Assembly: GCF_000208745.1 (NCBI RefSeq)
Contig: NC_030851.1
Coordinates: 12,557,413-12,621,412, forward strand
Source: Theobroma cacao
Taxonomy: Eukaryota > Streptophyta > Magnoliopsida > Malvales > Malvaceae
Direction: 5' to 3'
Length of the DNA: 64,000 bases
Part shown: one piece after another, positions 12,033 to 22,187 of the stretch
Numbering within the stretch: position 1 is the stretch's first letter
Layout of the letters: each line of letters begins with the position of its first letter
Translations under genes and position numbers: made by a program
The notes under the pieces: generated by a model
The model's input: the letters and a program-made list of their open reading frames with translations, nothing else
The model's database searches: none
Told to the model about the DNA's origin: nothing

Positions 12033-13581
12033 TATTGTTCAATTTTCCACCCATGCAAGTACACAAATCGCAAAGATAATATAATGATAAGTAGAGTGTC
12101 GATCCCACGGAGAATTGAATTAGTTCTTACTATTAACTACTAAAATTACACACCCTAATTTTATCCAAACACTCAAAATTGAATTAAAAAGCAAAATAAA
12201 ATCAAACTTTAAAACTAAGATTTGATTGACTCAGAAAAATTATTTTTTTAGATTTAATTGACTTTTAGACCTAAGATTATGATGTCCCTCAATACTTCAT
12301 CTGATTATTCTCTCTCTTAACTTAGCTTAATGGACTAAGTTGCTAATTTAGAGTCCTAAATTATTTACAAGTTTTTGTCGAGTTTCTCATAAAAATATCT
12401 CTCCCAATTAATTTACTATATGTCTATGCAAATTAAATTAAAAACAGATTCATTAAGTTTGTGCTCTAATTTTGGCTACGTATGGCTCATAGGTGTATGT
12501 CTACCCTATATTCAAATCAAACCACCTAATCAACTAAGTGTGTTCGATCAAACACTATTCTATTCAAGGTCTACCTAAATCTCCTTCGTCAAGTTTTAAT
12601 CTAGATTTTCAATTCTATCTAATTGGTGATCAGGCAATTAAAAGTATTAAGAACTAAAGAAAATAGGCAACTTAAATCCATCAAATATAAGCAAAAGAGA
12701 GACAAATAAATCAAATTATGAATTGAGTTCAATCATAATCTTAGTTAAATAACTTAATTCCCCATCAAGTCGCACATCATCATCAAATAAAGTTTAAACA
12801 TTTAGATTAAACTAAGAAAATAAAAGAATAATAAAAAGTTGATAGATTCCAAGAGTTATAATCTTGATCTTCCAAATTTTCTTGAATTCCACAAATTCTT
12901 CTCAGCTTCATATACTTTGTGGCTTGATTCTCAGCTGTCAATTTGATGTTTCATTTTTTTTTTAAAAGTCCTTTGAAATGTTGTTTTTATAGGGCTTTGA
13001 AGCTAGGCCAAGTTGGATGAAGATAGAATTCAATTCCAACCAGGATTTCCTCATCAGACTACGTGGGCCATGGTTTACCTCCACCAAGGCTGTGACCTCA
13101 ACCATTTACTTAGCAGAAATCGTAATTGCTCTAAGACTACTGCAATACTTTAAATTTGAAAAGATTTTTTACCACCTTTTATGCCGATCTGGGAAAGGTA
13201 ATAAACATGAAAGTTGTATATTTTTCTCTTAGCTTTCCAATGGTCTAAGAATTATCTCATTTGAAGTTTTGTAGAGAGAGTTATGATCAAAATGTCGAGA
13301 CATGTGCAATAAAAGTCTGCACCTTGAAATTGCTCTCCTTATTTCATAAAAATCTTCCTTCATTAAACACTACAAAAGCATGAATAAATCAATAACAACC
13401 TCTCTTAATCATACTAACACCAAATTAAGCATACAATTAACTAAGATTAGATTAACTCACCTAAATTAACTAATTTAAAATTATCTAAATAAAACCTACT
13501 AATTTTTATGCATTATAGTAAGAACTAAGTTAAATTACTATTAAAATTAAACCCAAATAACTCTATATCATAGAGTTATCA
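12033..13581 (-). repeat. 5' LTR of the Athila/Tat-type element
   Basis: Homologous to 2589-4103. The right end carries an inverted repeat (AACTCTAT, three bases, ATAGAGTT) and finishes GTTATCA. It is flanked by AAGTA at 13582-13586. The shared module with AAACATGAAAGTTGTA and TTAGCTTTCCAATGG is at about 13187-13280. Confidence 0.8.
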
Positions 13582-13586
13582 AAGTA

Positions 13587-14160
13587 TTGGTTTAAACCTT
13601 CCTTGATGTTCTTATTTTTATGAAAGCTCATACCTTTGTGAACTAAAACTTCGTTATCCACCTTTTTAAAGGTTTAATAGTTTGTGGTTCAATTGAATCT
13701 ACTGTTGTTTTAGTTATACCTCCAAGCAAAAGGTAAATGGGTTTAGCTTAAACCTTTAAAGGGCTTATTCTTGTGTAAAGGTTGTGTTTTAACTTGAAAA
13801 GGTAGTGTTTTGGTAGAGGTTACGATTGATCCTGCAAAAGCCAAGTTGTAGAGGTTACACCTGATCGTACAAACGGCATGTTGTCAAGGTTACGCCTGAC
13901 CCTATTGAAAAGGCAAGCTGAAAGTGGATTCAAACTTTTTTTGCTACCAAAAGAAAAGATGTATGCATTGGTGGGCTAAACCTCTATAAAAATCCTACTG
14001 AGTCCCTTCTTACGTTCCTGCTCTTTATTTATTCAGTTCATGCTATGTTTTATTATTTTAATCTTCCACAGTTGAACTAATTTTTTGAAAAAGAGGAAAT
14101 TTTTACTTAACAACCAATTCACCCCCTCTTGGTAGTTCTACTTTAAGCTTATCTTTTCTA
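13587..14160 (+). mobile_element. Copia-like LTR fragment in plus orientation
   Basis: The text GGTTTAAACCTTCC, ATACCTCCAAGCAAAAGGTA, repeated 'GAGGTTACRCCTGATC' phrases and CCAATTCACCCCCTCTTGG is the reverse complement of that at 16317-16900. The fragment therefore faces the opposite way from the LTR at 16317-17058 and from the gag relic between them. Its upstream end is cut at 13587 by the Athila/Tat-type element. Confidence 0.6.
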
Positions 14161-14199
14161 AAAAGTAAAAAATTTAGAACAAAAATTTATTTGCTTTAA

Positions 14200-16233
14200 A
14201 AAAATTAGAATAAAAATTTATTTGCTTTACTCTTTAAATTTGTTCAATCAATTTTCTTTTTATAATTTTCAAGAGCATTTCTTAGCTTTTCATTATCATT
14301 TCCTGCATCATTGAGATTCATTTCACATATTCTAAAATCCATTTTCAATTTCTTATTTTCTTTTTCTAATTTAAGTTTTGCATTTTCCAAAAATTCATTT
14401 TTAACATTAAGATTTGAAATTTGATCTTCATTTTCCAAATTTATTCACTCATACTTATGAATTAATTCATTAAAAGCCTCCTTAAATTCTTCAAAAGTGT
14501 ATTTAAGCATACCATCAAATAGATATTCTACTTTCCCTTCCACATTCAAGAAGAAGAGCTTGCTTCATCTCTTTGTTGTGAGGATCAAAATTTACTTGAC
14601 TCATCATCACTAATTAGACATTTATTATCTTCCAGCTCTTATTCTCCATATATTTCTTCTAGTGTTTCCCATACTTCTTTTTCAATGTTGCATGAAGAGA
14701 CTTTGTTGTATTTTTTGCTTCCAAGTGTAGAAAAAAAAAGTGCATGGCTTTGGTCCAACATGTCTAAGTGACTTGTACCCCATCTACTTAATTCTCTGGT
14801 TAACTTGCATAAGCCATCCTTAAATATTCTTCAGACTTCATGATCATTTGCTTGGATAAATTGTTTTAACTTATCTTTCCAATGATGATAATCTTTACCA
14901 TTGAACCTTGGACACTCTGTTGTTGATTTTCCTTTCTTAGGGGTAGAGTCTATGTCCATTGAAGTGACCTCTTCTAGTTCTTCACTTTTACCATGGTGGT
15001 CATTCTTAGAAACAAGATTGTTGCATTTTCCTTCTTTATCCACAATTTATTCTTTAACAATTATCGTGCGACTCAGATATTCAGCATAAAGATATTATGA
15101 GTTATCTATTTGCATATCAAAATTCAGAAGATCTTCATCCATGGGATCATCAACTACCATGTAGTAGAGGTTGTTGGTCTCTTTTCCCTTTTCATTTTGT
15201 GATTCATCATTGGCATTCCATGTTGACCATGGTTTTTCTTTTAGAGTACTTTGGATGGTTCTTCTCAATATTTGGACATTCATATCTAATATGACCAAAT
15301 TTCTTGCACTTATAACAAATGACGTGTTATTTTCATAATCATCCTTTGATATGTTTCCTCTCAGATTTCTTCTTGGTCTTCTTTCTTGAAAAATCTTATG
15401 TTTCCTTGTTTGTTCCTTAAAACTCTACTGAACATTCTGGTCAATAGTGTTATCTCTTCATCATCCCCATTTTCATTATCACAATCAATATTCTTTTCAT
15501 TTTCTTCCTCAATTGCCTTGAAAGCAATGCTTTTCCCCTTTGCTTTTTCTCTAATTGCTTCATCTCATTCTTTCTCATGCCTTAGGGTCATTTCCTAAGT
15601 AAGTAAAGAACCTAAAAGCTTATCTAACTTAAGTACATTCAGGTCTTTAGCTTTTTTTATGGCAATACCCTTAGGTCTTCAAGACTTAGGTAGACAGTGA
15701 AGGATTTTCTTCACCAACTGGGCATTAGCAAACTCTCTTTCTAAAGCCTTAAGTCATCTTATGATCTTTGTTAATCTTTCAAACATTTCTTTAATAGATT
15801 CCTCATCTTTCATTTTGAAGAGTTCATAGTCAAGTATCAACATGCTTATCTTTGATTCTTTCACTTGACTTGTCCCTTCATAATAGTTTTCTAATGTCTC
15901 CCAAATTTCTTCTATCGAAGAACACATGACTACCCTTCTGAATTCATCCTCACTAAGGGCATACAGAAGTGCTGTAACAGCTTTGTTATTCAGTTGTATT
16001 AACTTCTTATCCTCATCATCCCATTCAGCTGTTATTTTAGCATGTTTTACACCATCAACAGTTTTGCTAGGAGTGTAAGGTCCATCAACAATAATATCCT
16101 AAAAATTGAGATCAATAGATTGTAAAAAATTTTCAAATCTCATTCTCTAAAAAAGGTAGTTCTGCTATTTAAACAAAAGAGGTCGCATCATAGATTGTCA
16201 TTCTCCAATGAAGGTTGAGGATGCCATTGCCAT
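14200..16233 (-). pseudogene. Copia-type gag relic with CCHC zinc knuckle
   Basis: The minus strand starts at an ATG at 16233 or 16227 (MASSTFIGE). It then reads gag-like text such as VTALLYALSEDEFRRVVMCS, SKISMLILDYELFKMKDEE and LKLDKLLGSLLT, and a knuckle CYKCKKFGHIRYEC near 15320-15277. Further down, a Lys/Glu-rich coiled-coil-like segment (LEKENKKLKMDFRICEMNLN) sits at 14438-14244. Frame changes and stops are frequent. I see no protease, integrase or RT, so pol is lost or the element was non-autonomous. Confidence 0.7.
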
Positions 16234-16296
16234 TACTTTAAGCTTTTTGTTCAGGATCTCTCAAAGGTGGTTAAACAAGCAAAACTTGAGAACCTG

Positions 16297-16312
16297 TTCT
16301 AATACCAATTGT
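16297..16312 (-). promoter_or_regulatory. Primer-binding site of the Copia-like element
   Basis: The minus strand reads TTGGTATTAGAACAGG next to the LTR end. It resembles the initiator-Met tRNA site TGGTATCAGAGC with a few changes. It fixes the orientation of this element as minus strand, with its 5' LTR to the right. Confidence 0.6.
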
Positions 16313-16316
16313 CAAA

Positions 16317-17058
16317 AAGATAAGCTTAAAGTAAAATTACCACGATGAGGGTGAATTGGTTGTGAAATAAAAATTCCCTATTTTTAGAAAAGCTTTGAGA
16401 TGAAATAGAAATATGAGAAAATAGAACAGCAAAACAGAGTATGAAATGAATAAGTAAAGAGCATAAAAATAAAAAGTACTTAGTAGGATTTTATAGAGGT
16501 TTGGGCTTCCAATGCCTACATCCTCTCCCTTGATAGCACAAGGAGTTCAAATCCACTATCCGCTTGCCTTTTTAACAGGATCATACGTAACCTTTACAAC
16601 ATGATTTTTAACAAGATCAAGTGTAATCTCCATAACATGCCTTTTACAGGATCAGGCATAACTTCTACCAAGACACTGCCTTTTTTAGATGCAAGCATAA
16701 TCTTTGCACAAGATACATCCTTTTAAAGGATCAAGGAAACCCCTCTACCTTTTACTTGGAGGTATAGTCAATACAACAATGGATTATCAAGAGCTTTTAT
16801 CTCAAAACCTCTAAAAAGGCTAATGAAGAAGTTTGGTTCAAAAGGGTAAGAGTTGTCTCAAAATATAAAGATGATGAAGGAAGGTTAAGCTCAAAAACTA
16901 TCAATTGAAGAATAAAAATGTGATTTTTAGGTTCTATTCTTACTCAAAGATAAGATTTTCTACTCAAAGCTCTTTTTCTTGTTTTTCCACTCTTTTCTTC
17001 CTGACAACTGATTCAAATTCATTCAAGTTCCTTGCCTTAACGTCTTTTAGGTAGGTAC
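16317..17058 (-). mobile_element. Copia-like 5' LTR, downstream half (interrupted)
   Basis: This is the gag-proximal half of the LTR on the minus strand. Its outer half resumes at 27862 because the gag-only element (17059-27856) inserted into it; GGTAC is repeated at 17054-17058 and 27857-27861. It contains repeated phrases of the type 'ACAGGATCAnnCRTAACCTTTAC' at 16570-16740. Confidence 0.6.
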
Positions 17059-18240
17059 TATTGGAATGAGCCCTACAGCTAATTGGGATTTGTTAAGGCT
17101 TTATTTCAATCATGCAATAACATCATTCATGTTGAATGATTAAAGGTTTTCCTTCATCAATAAGACATCAATTATAACAAGTTATAAGTCTAATTAGATG
17201 AAGTCCATGGGATTAATATGCCTTGCAAAGGAACTATAATGGGTTGCAGTTATGAGATCTTTATGCATCAAAGCATAATCTCAAAATATTCCTGGTCAAT
17301 GTATCATTGAGACTAGACATCAATGATACTTAGAGACTGGTACATTTTATGTTCCTTACTTGAGAAGTAAGCAACTGATCTCATAGGTTGAAGTATAGAG
17401 ATACTTGGAACTAGAATGTAGGTGGTTGCCTAGGAAAGCAAGTTCACTGAACATGACTCGCCATGAGAAGTGCATTTGGTATTTCACTTAAGTGTCTATA
17501 CAATACTTCTCATGTGTCAATTATATAAATACTCCCCAAACTTGAGACACCAAGTGGTCTTATGTGTGGAGTGCTATGCTTTGATTTCATCCCTACGGGT
17601 GCCTAACCAAGGATGCCAAAATAGGATGCTTTTGGGCATAATATGAAGCATGTGAAGGCAAATGAGTGGTCAAGATAGGAATCATCACCCCAAGTGATGC
17701 AGGGGACATATCTTAGCTGTTCTTGGTTGATATTAGCGTATTGAAGTCCTTGGCCAAGGCGATTTAAAGATTATAAAGGGAGTTTCATAAGTCTTTATAA
17801 AGCTAATAATCAAACTTTAAGAACGAATATGGAGATCAATAAGAGTAGACACTACACCATGCTCTTATCATCTCCAAGATATATGATGAGGGAATGAATT
17901 ACACTGAAAGGCTGATCACCAAAAAATTGAGTCAAACCATCCTGACTCTTCTAACATTTGGGTGGCCATGATGGATTGCTAGATCCCAATCTTGGTCTAT
18001 GAACTCTAGGTAGTTAACTTGATCAATGACAAATTTAAAGTAGTTTAAATTTATCTAATTCTAAATTTAACTTAAAAATTATATGTTGAGTTCATTGCTA
18101 ACATGTTAGAAGCCTAATGGGTCATACACCTAAAATGAATGTTGAAAATAAAATGGAAGAGGTGATTAAGTTGGACTTAATCAAATTAAAAGTTATGAGC
18201 TTCTCAAACACTTGATTAAAATTGTTTAATTAAGTTGTGT

Positions 18241-18487
18241 CTAATTAATTAAATTGTTTAATTAAATCATTAGGCTTAATTAATTAAATTATTTAATTAA
18301 GTCATTAGTCTTAATTAATTAAATTAAACAATTAAGTTATTGGGCCTAATTGATTAAATTTGTTTAATTAAGTCATTGGGCCTAATTGATTAAAATTGTT
18401 TAATTAAATTATTGGGCTTAATTAATTAAATTGTTTAATTAAGTTATTGGGCCTAATCGATTAAATTAAACAATTAAATTATTGGGC
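18241..18487 (+). repeat. Seven-unit 35-36 bp palindromic minisatellite in LTR U3
   Basis: Units start near 18241, 18276, 18311, 18346, 18382, 18418 and 18453. Each has a TTAATTAATTAA or CTAATTGATTAA palindrome followed by an AAT(T/A)-rich half-palindrome and the phrase TTATTGGGC. One unit carries CTAATCGATTAA. The array ends about 95 bp before the TATA box. Confidence 0.85.
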
Positions 18488-18582
18488 TTCTTAAGGACTT
18501 AATTAAATTATTTAATCAAATTATTGGATTAATTGGTAATTACAAAATAGTTTTGTAATTAGGGTTTAAAATTAATTCAAGG

Positions 18583-18590
18583 TATAAATA
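18583..18590 (+). promoter_or_regulatory. TATA box of the gag-only element's 5' LTR
   Basis: TATAAATA within GGTATAAATACC, downstream of the palindromic array. It is the probable core promoter that drives the gag RNA. Confidence 0.6.
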
Positions 18591-19128
18591 CCTTGCTATA
18601 GCCTCCAAACAAGAGTGTGGAAAATGGCTCAAAAAAAACAGGGGAGTGAACGGCACATTAGAAATTCTTTTGTCTTGCCATTCCTTGTGTGAAGAAAAAA
18701 TAGTTTTTCATTCATTTCTTTTGTGTGTTCAGCCCCACAATTTTGTGTAAATTATGAGTTTATGAAACTCATCTTTGCTAGAACATTGTCAAGGCATAGC
18801 ACTCCCAATCCTTAAAGAAGGATTTTCTCATTCATTGGTGTGGATCACCATTAGAGGCTGCACAAGGATTCATTGGACAGCTTTGGTTTGCAGCAACCGG
18901 GCTAAGGTGGTTGAGCTTTTTGAAGGCTGATTTGATGGTTTAACAAAGGATTCATCAACCTTTGTTATTTAGGTAAAGTGATATGATCACATATGTTTAT
19001 TTAATTTAATTTTGTACTCAATTTGACATGAAAGAGATCTTAGAAATGTGAGACGCAATTTAATTTTTTAAATTTATTTTTTCTGCATTTTATTTGTATT
19101 TGATGCATGATCAGCCCTCACCCAAAAG

Positions 19129-19140
19129 TGGTATCAGAGC
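19129..19140 (+). promoter_or_regulatory. Primer-binding site, initiator-Met tRNA type
   Basis: TGGTATCAGAGC, one base after the LTR end. It is an exact match to the site used by most plant Copia elements. Confidence 0.9.
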
Positions 19141-21639
19141 CCCTTTCATGCCATTTGAGTGCTTGTTCATATTCAAATTATGCTTGATTAACAAATAGTT
19201 GTTTTGTATTTTGATTTGGTGCGATTTTGTTAAAATCGATTTTTCAAAAATCTGCTTTGCCAATTTCATTTAATTCTGTCCAGCGACCTTTGTACCCTTT
19301 TTTAATCTTATCTTAATTTATTTGAATCATATATAGACTTAACTAATGTGTGTTTTACATTGTGCTAAGGAAGCACAAGAAAAAGGGACACCATAAGGCA
19401 CGATTTTGGAGGCTGTCTGGCAAGGCAGCACACACACGGTTTTAGGTGCAGAATTTTGCTTCCATTTTTGTTTAATTTCTAGCAAATAAACTATGTAATT
19501 GTTACACATTTATTTTTGGATATGTGGACAGCAAAATCATGAAATGTTCATGATTAAATAGGCTGATTTTAAGCAAGAAATTGGAGCAAAAAGTGAAAGC
19601 AGTCCAGCTCACTGTTATAACATGAATTTCAGTTTTAACTAACAAGAAAGTCTTGGAAATTAATTCTGAAAAATTCCAGGAAAATTATCTTTATTAAAAT
19701 GTTCAATAAGGATTATTTCTGAAAAATATCATGGTCAAATATGCTGATTTCGAGCAAGAAAATTGGTGCAAATATAAATCTGCCCAGCTCACTATTTTGG
19801 CATGAATTTCAGTTTTAATTGACAAGAAACTCTTGAAAATTAATTCTAAAAAATTCCAGAAAAATTATCTTTATTAAAATGTTCAATAAGGATTATTTCT
19901 GGAAATTTTCATGGCCGAACAGTTCAGAGAATAGTTATAGCTTGGAAATCGGTTTTGAATGGCAAGACAATCTTGCAAAATTAATTCTGAAATTTCAGAA
20001 TATTATCCTCATTTGAAAGGTTCAATTAAAGGATAAAATTTTGAATTTGAATTAATTTTTGAGTGGTTGGACACTTAACTAAAATAAAGGAATGTCCTTT
20101 ACATGTGAAACAGCACTCATGACAAAGGTTGTGCATGGTGCTGCCACACATGGCTGCTGCACCTCCCATTGCCATGGATGCAACCGCTTTATGGAAAGAT
20201 GTTGTTTGCTGGAGAAATTGGACACTCAATGATCAGGAAGGATTCTTTCCTTATCTGATCATTGACTCCTAAATGTTAGGGATACATGCCTAAATCAAGG
20301 AGTTTGAATCCTTGATGGAATCAATCAATTTGAATTGATTGATAGTAAATCTCCAAAATATTAAGTCTTCCTCATTTGATGAGGACTCCCTAAATTAAGG
20401 GATTATGATTTAAATTTATCCACATCTAATTAGATTAGATAATTTTAATTAAAATTGAAAGTCAACTTGAGTAGATGACATCCTAATCCGATTAGGATAG
20501 ATTTTAATTAAGATAAATTTACTAATAAATTCAGACTTCTAATAATGATTAGAACTCTACAATTAGTGAATGGATAATACAAGATTAAAAGGTGGATAAG
20601 GACCTTCCTAAAATATTTAGGACACATGATTTGGATCATGAAACCTTTTAAAATGGTTTATGATAGATACTCAAACTAGGAAGTTTCCTAAATTGGTTTA
20701 GGTTTCTAATTAAATAAGTTTAATTAGAAAGAACTTACTAATATAATTAATTCAAATATGATTTGAGCTAGTTAAAGGCCTTGATATAATCAATTCCTTT
20801 ACTAAGTAATTTAAAAAAAATAAAATAAAATAAAAATTAAAAAAATTACTAAATCTTTTCAAACCTAAGCGCCAAATGATTTGAACTATGATCCTCAATT
20901 GTTGAATGACATTTTTCAAATGAAATGCAAGATCATCATCATATTGAGCATATTTACTTTATATGTTCATAATTAGAGTAGAAAAGTCCATAACGGTCTT
21001 AGAACAACATGTGATAGATTTAATTTTATGCGATATATTAAATGTAATGCATGCTAATCAAATGAGACCTTAATAAAACGAAAAGGATAAAATCCCTCAG
21101 TAAATACTGAGTCACATACCTCGTATGATTAAGTTGCCTTCCACCATATAGCAAGATAACCTGGCTGCTCTTTTAATCGGAGGCTTGTTGAGCACACTCA
21201 AGGCCACACTTTTACACGAGTATGTTTGAGCTATTGGTGGGTCTTACTCAACTAGTTTCATAAAATCCAGATGCTTGGAAACTTGATTATTATGGAAACT
21301 AGAGGCAAAGGCTAGGCAAAATATATATGATATGTTTAGGCAATGTGTTGTCACCTAGCTGATCTAGGAGTTGTATAGAGATACCATTGGTAAGCTCAAT
21401 TACCTACCTAATCTATCTATCATGGTTTGTTAAGCACACTCAAGGCCATGACTAATTTGGATGGGATCCTAGTCCACTAAGAGAATCCTAGTAAAGATCT
21501 CTCGAGGTGATATGGAGGGTTATCATCTTATAGAAAATAATGGGAGAACTATATAAAATTTTACAACATTGTTTTAAATAGTTTATGCATGATGTTTACT
21601 TATTACTTTATTTTATCAATTTAGGCATAATTTATATAC
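19141..21639 (+). other. Long untranslated leader of the gag-only element
   Basis: 2.5 kb without a supported gene. It includes a tandem repeat (19550 to about 20030) and AT-rich text. Open frames here are short and lack domain signs. Confidence 0.6.
19550..20030 (+). repeat. Tandem repeat of about 181 bp in the leader
   Basis: The text GCTGATTT...GCAAGAAA...CAGCTCACT...CATGAATTTCAGTTTTAA...TTAAAATGTTCAATAAGGA occurs from 19562 and again from 19743. A shorter, more diverged third copy starts near 19905. Confidence 0.75.
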
Positions 21640-22187
21640 ATGGTTAATAATCAGTCACTGCGGAGCATGTTGGATGCAAATAAACTCACTGGCCCAAACT
21701 TCCTCAATTGGTTTCGGAACCTCTAGATCGTCTTGAAACAGGAGAAGAAATCCTATGTCCTTGACACTTCTATTCCACCAGTCCTTGTTGCTGATGCTAG
21801 TGCTGAGGATAAGGAAGCATATCAACGTCATAAAGATGACGATGATCAGGCAGCATGCTTGATGCTAGCCATTATGACTCCTGAGCTCCAAAAGCAACAT
21901 GAGCATATGGATGTCCAATCCATGATTCTTCACCTTAGAGAATTGTCCAATAAGGAAGGGCACACTGAGACATATGAGATCTCTAAAGAACTATTCCGAT
22001 GCAAAATGGCAAAAGGCAGTTCTGTTAGACCCCATGTGTTGAATATGATTGGACTCATCGAGAGACTTGGACAATTAGGATTAGCAATGGATCATGAGCT
22101 AAGTATAGACTTAGTTCTACAATCTATTCCTGACAGCTTTAGTCAGTTCGTGTTGAACTTCCATATAAATCGATTGGAAGCCACTCT

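Larger units (their letters stand above)
2589..13581 (-). mobile_element. Full-length, dead Athila/Tat-type Ty3 (gypsy) LTR retrotransposon
   Basis: An 11-kb element read on the minus strand: 5' LTR (12033-13581), primer-binding site, gag, aspartic protease, reverse transcriptase, RNase H, integrase, a further ORF relic, and 3' LTR (2589-4103). The two LTRs are clearly homologous throughout but have diverged visibly, which points to an old insertion. The ends are flanked by GAGTA (2584-2588) and AAGTA (13582-13586), a probable 5-bp target duplication with one difference. Every coding region is broken by stops or frameshifts. The Athila/Tat placement comes from the protease-RT text, the C-terminal integrase text and the extra ORF after pol. 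Confidence 0.85.
17059..19127 (+). repeat. 5' LTR of the gag-only element
   Basis: It starts TATTGGAATGAGCCC (TGTTGGGATAAGCCC in the 3' copy) and ends CCTCACCCAAAA. It contains an array of seven AT-rich palindromic units (18241-18487) and a TATA box (18583-18590). Both are absent from the 3' LTR, which jumps from GAGGTGATTAAG (about 18170) to CTCATCTTTGCTAG (about 18766). Confidence 0.85.

Noticed and set aside
20026..20229. 67-residue Cys/His-containing frame on the minus strand
   Set aside because: Lies in the leader of the gag-only element, without a recognisable zinc-finger spacing.
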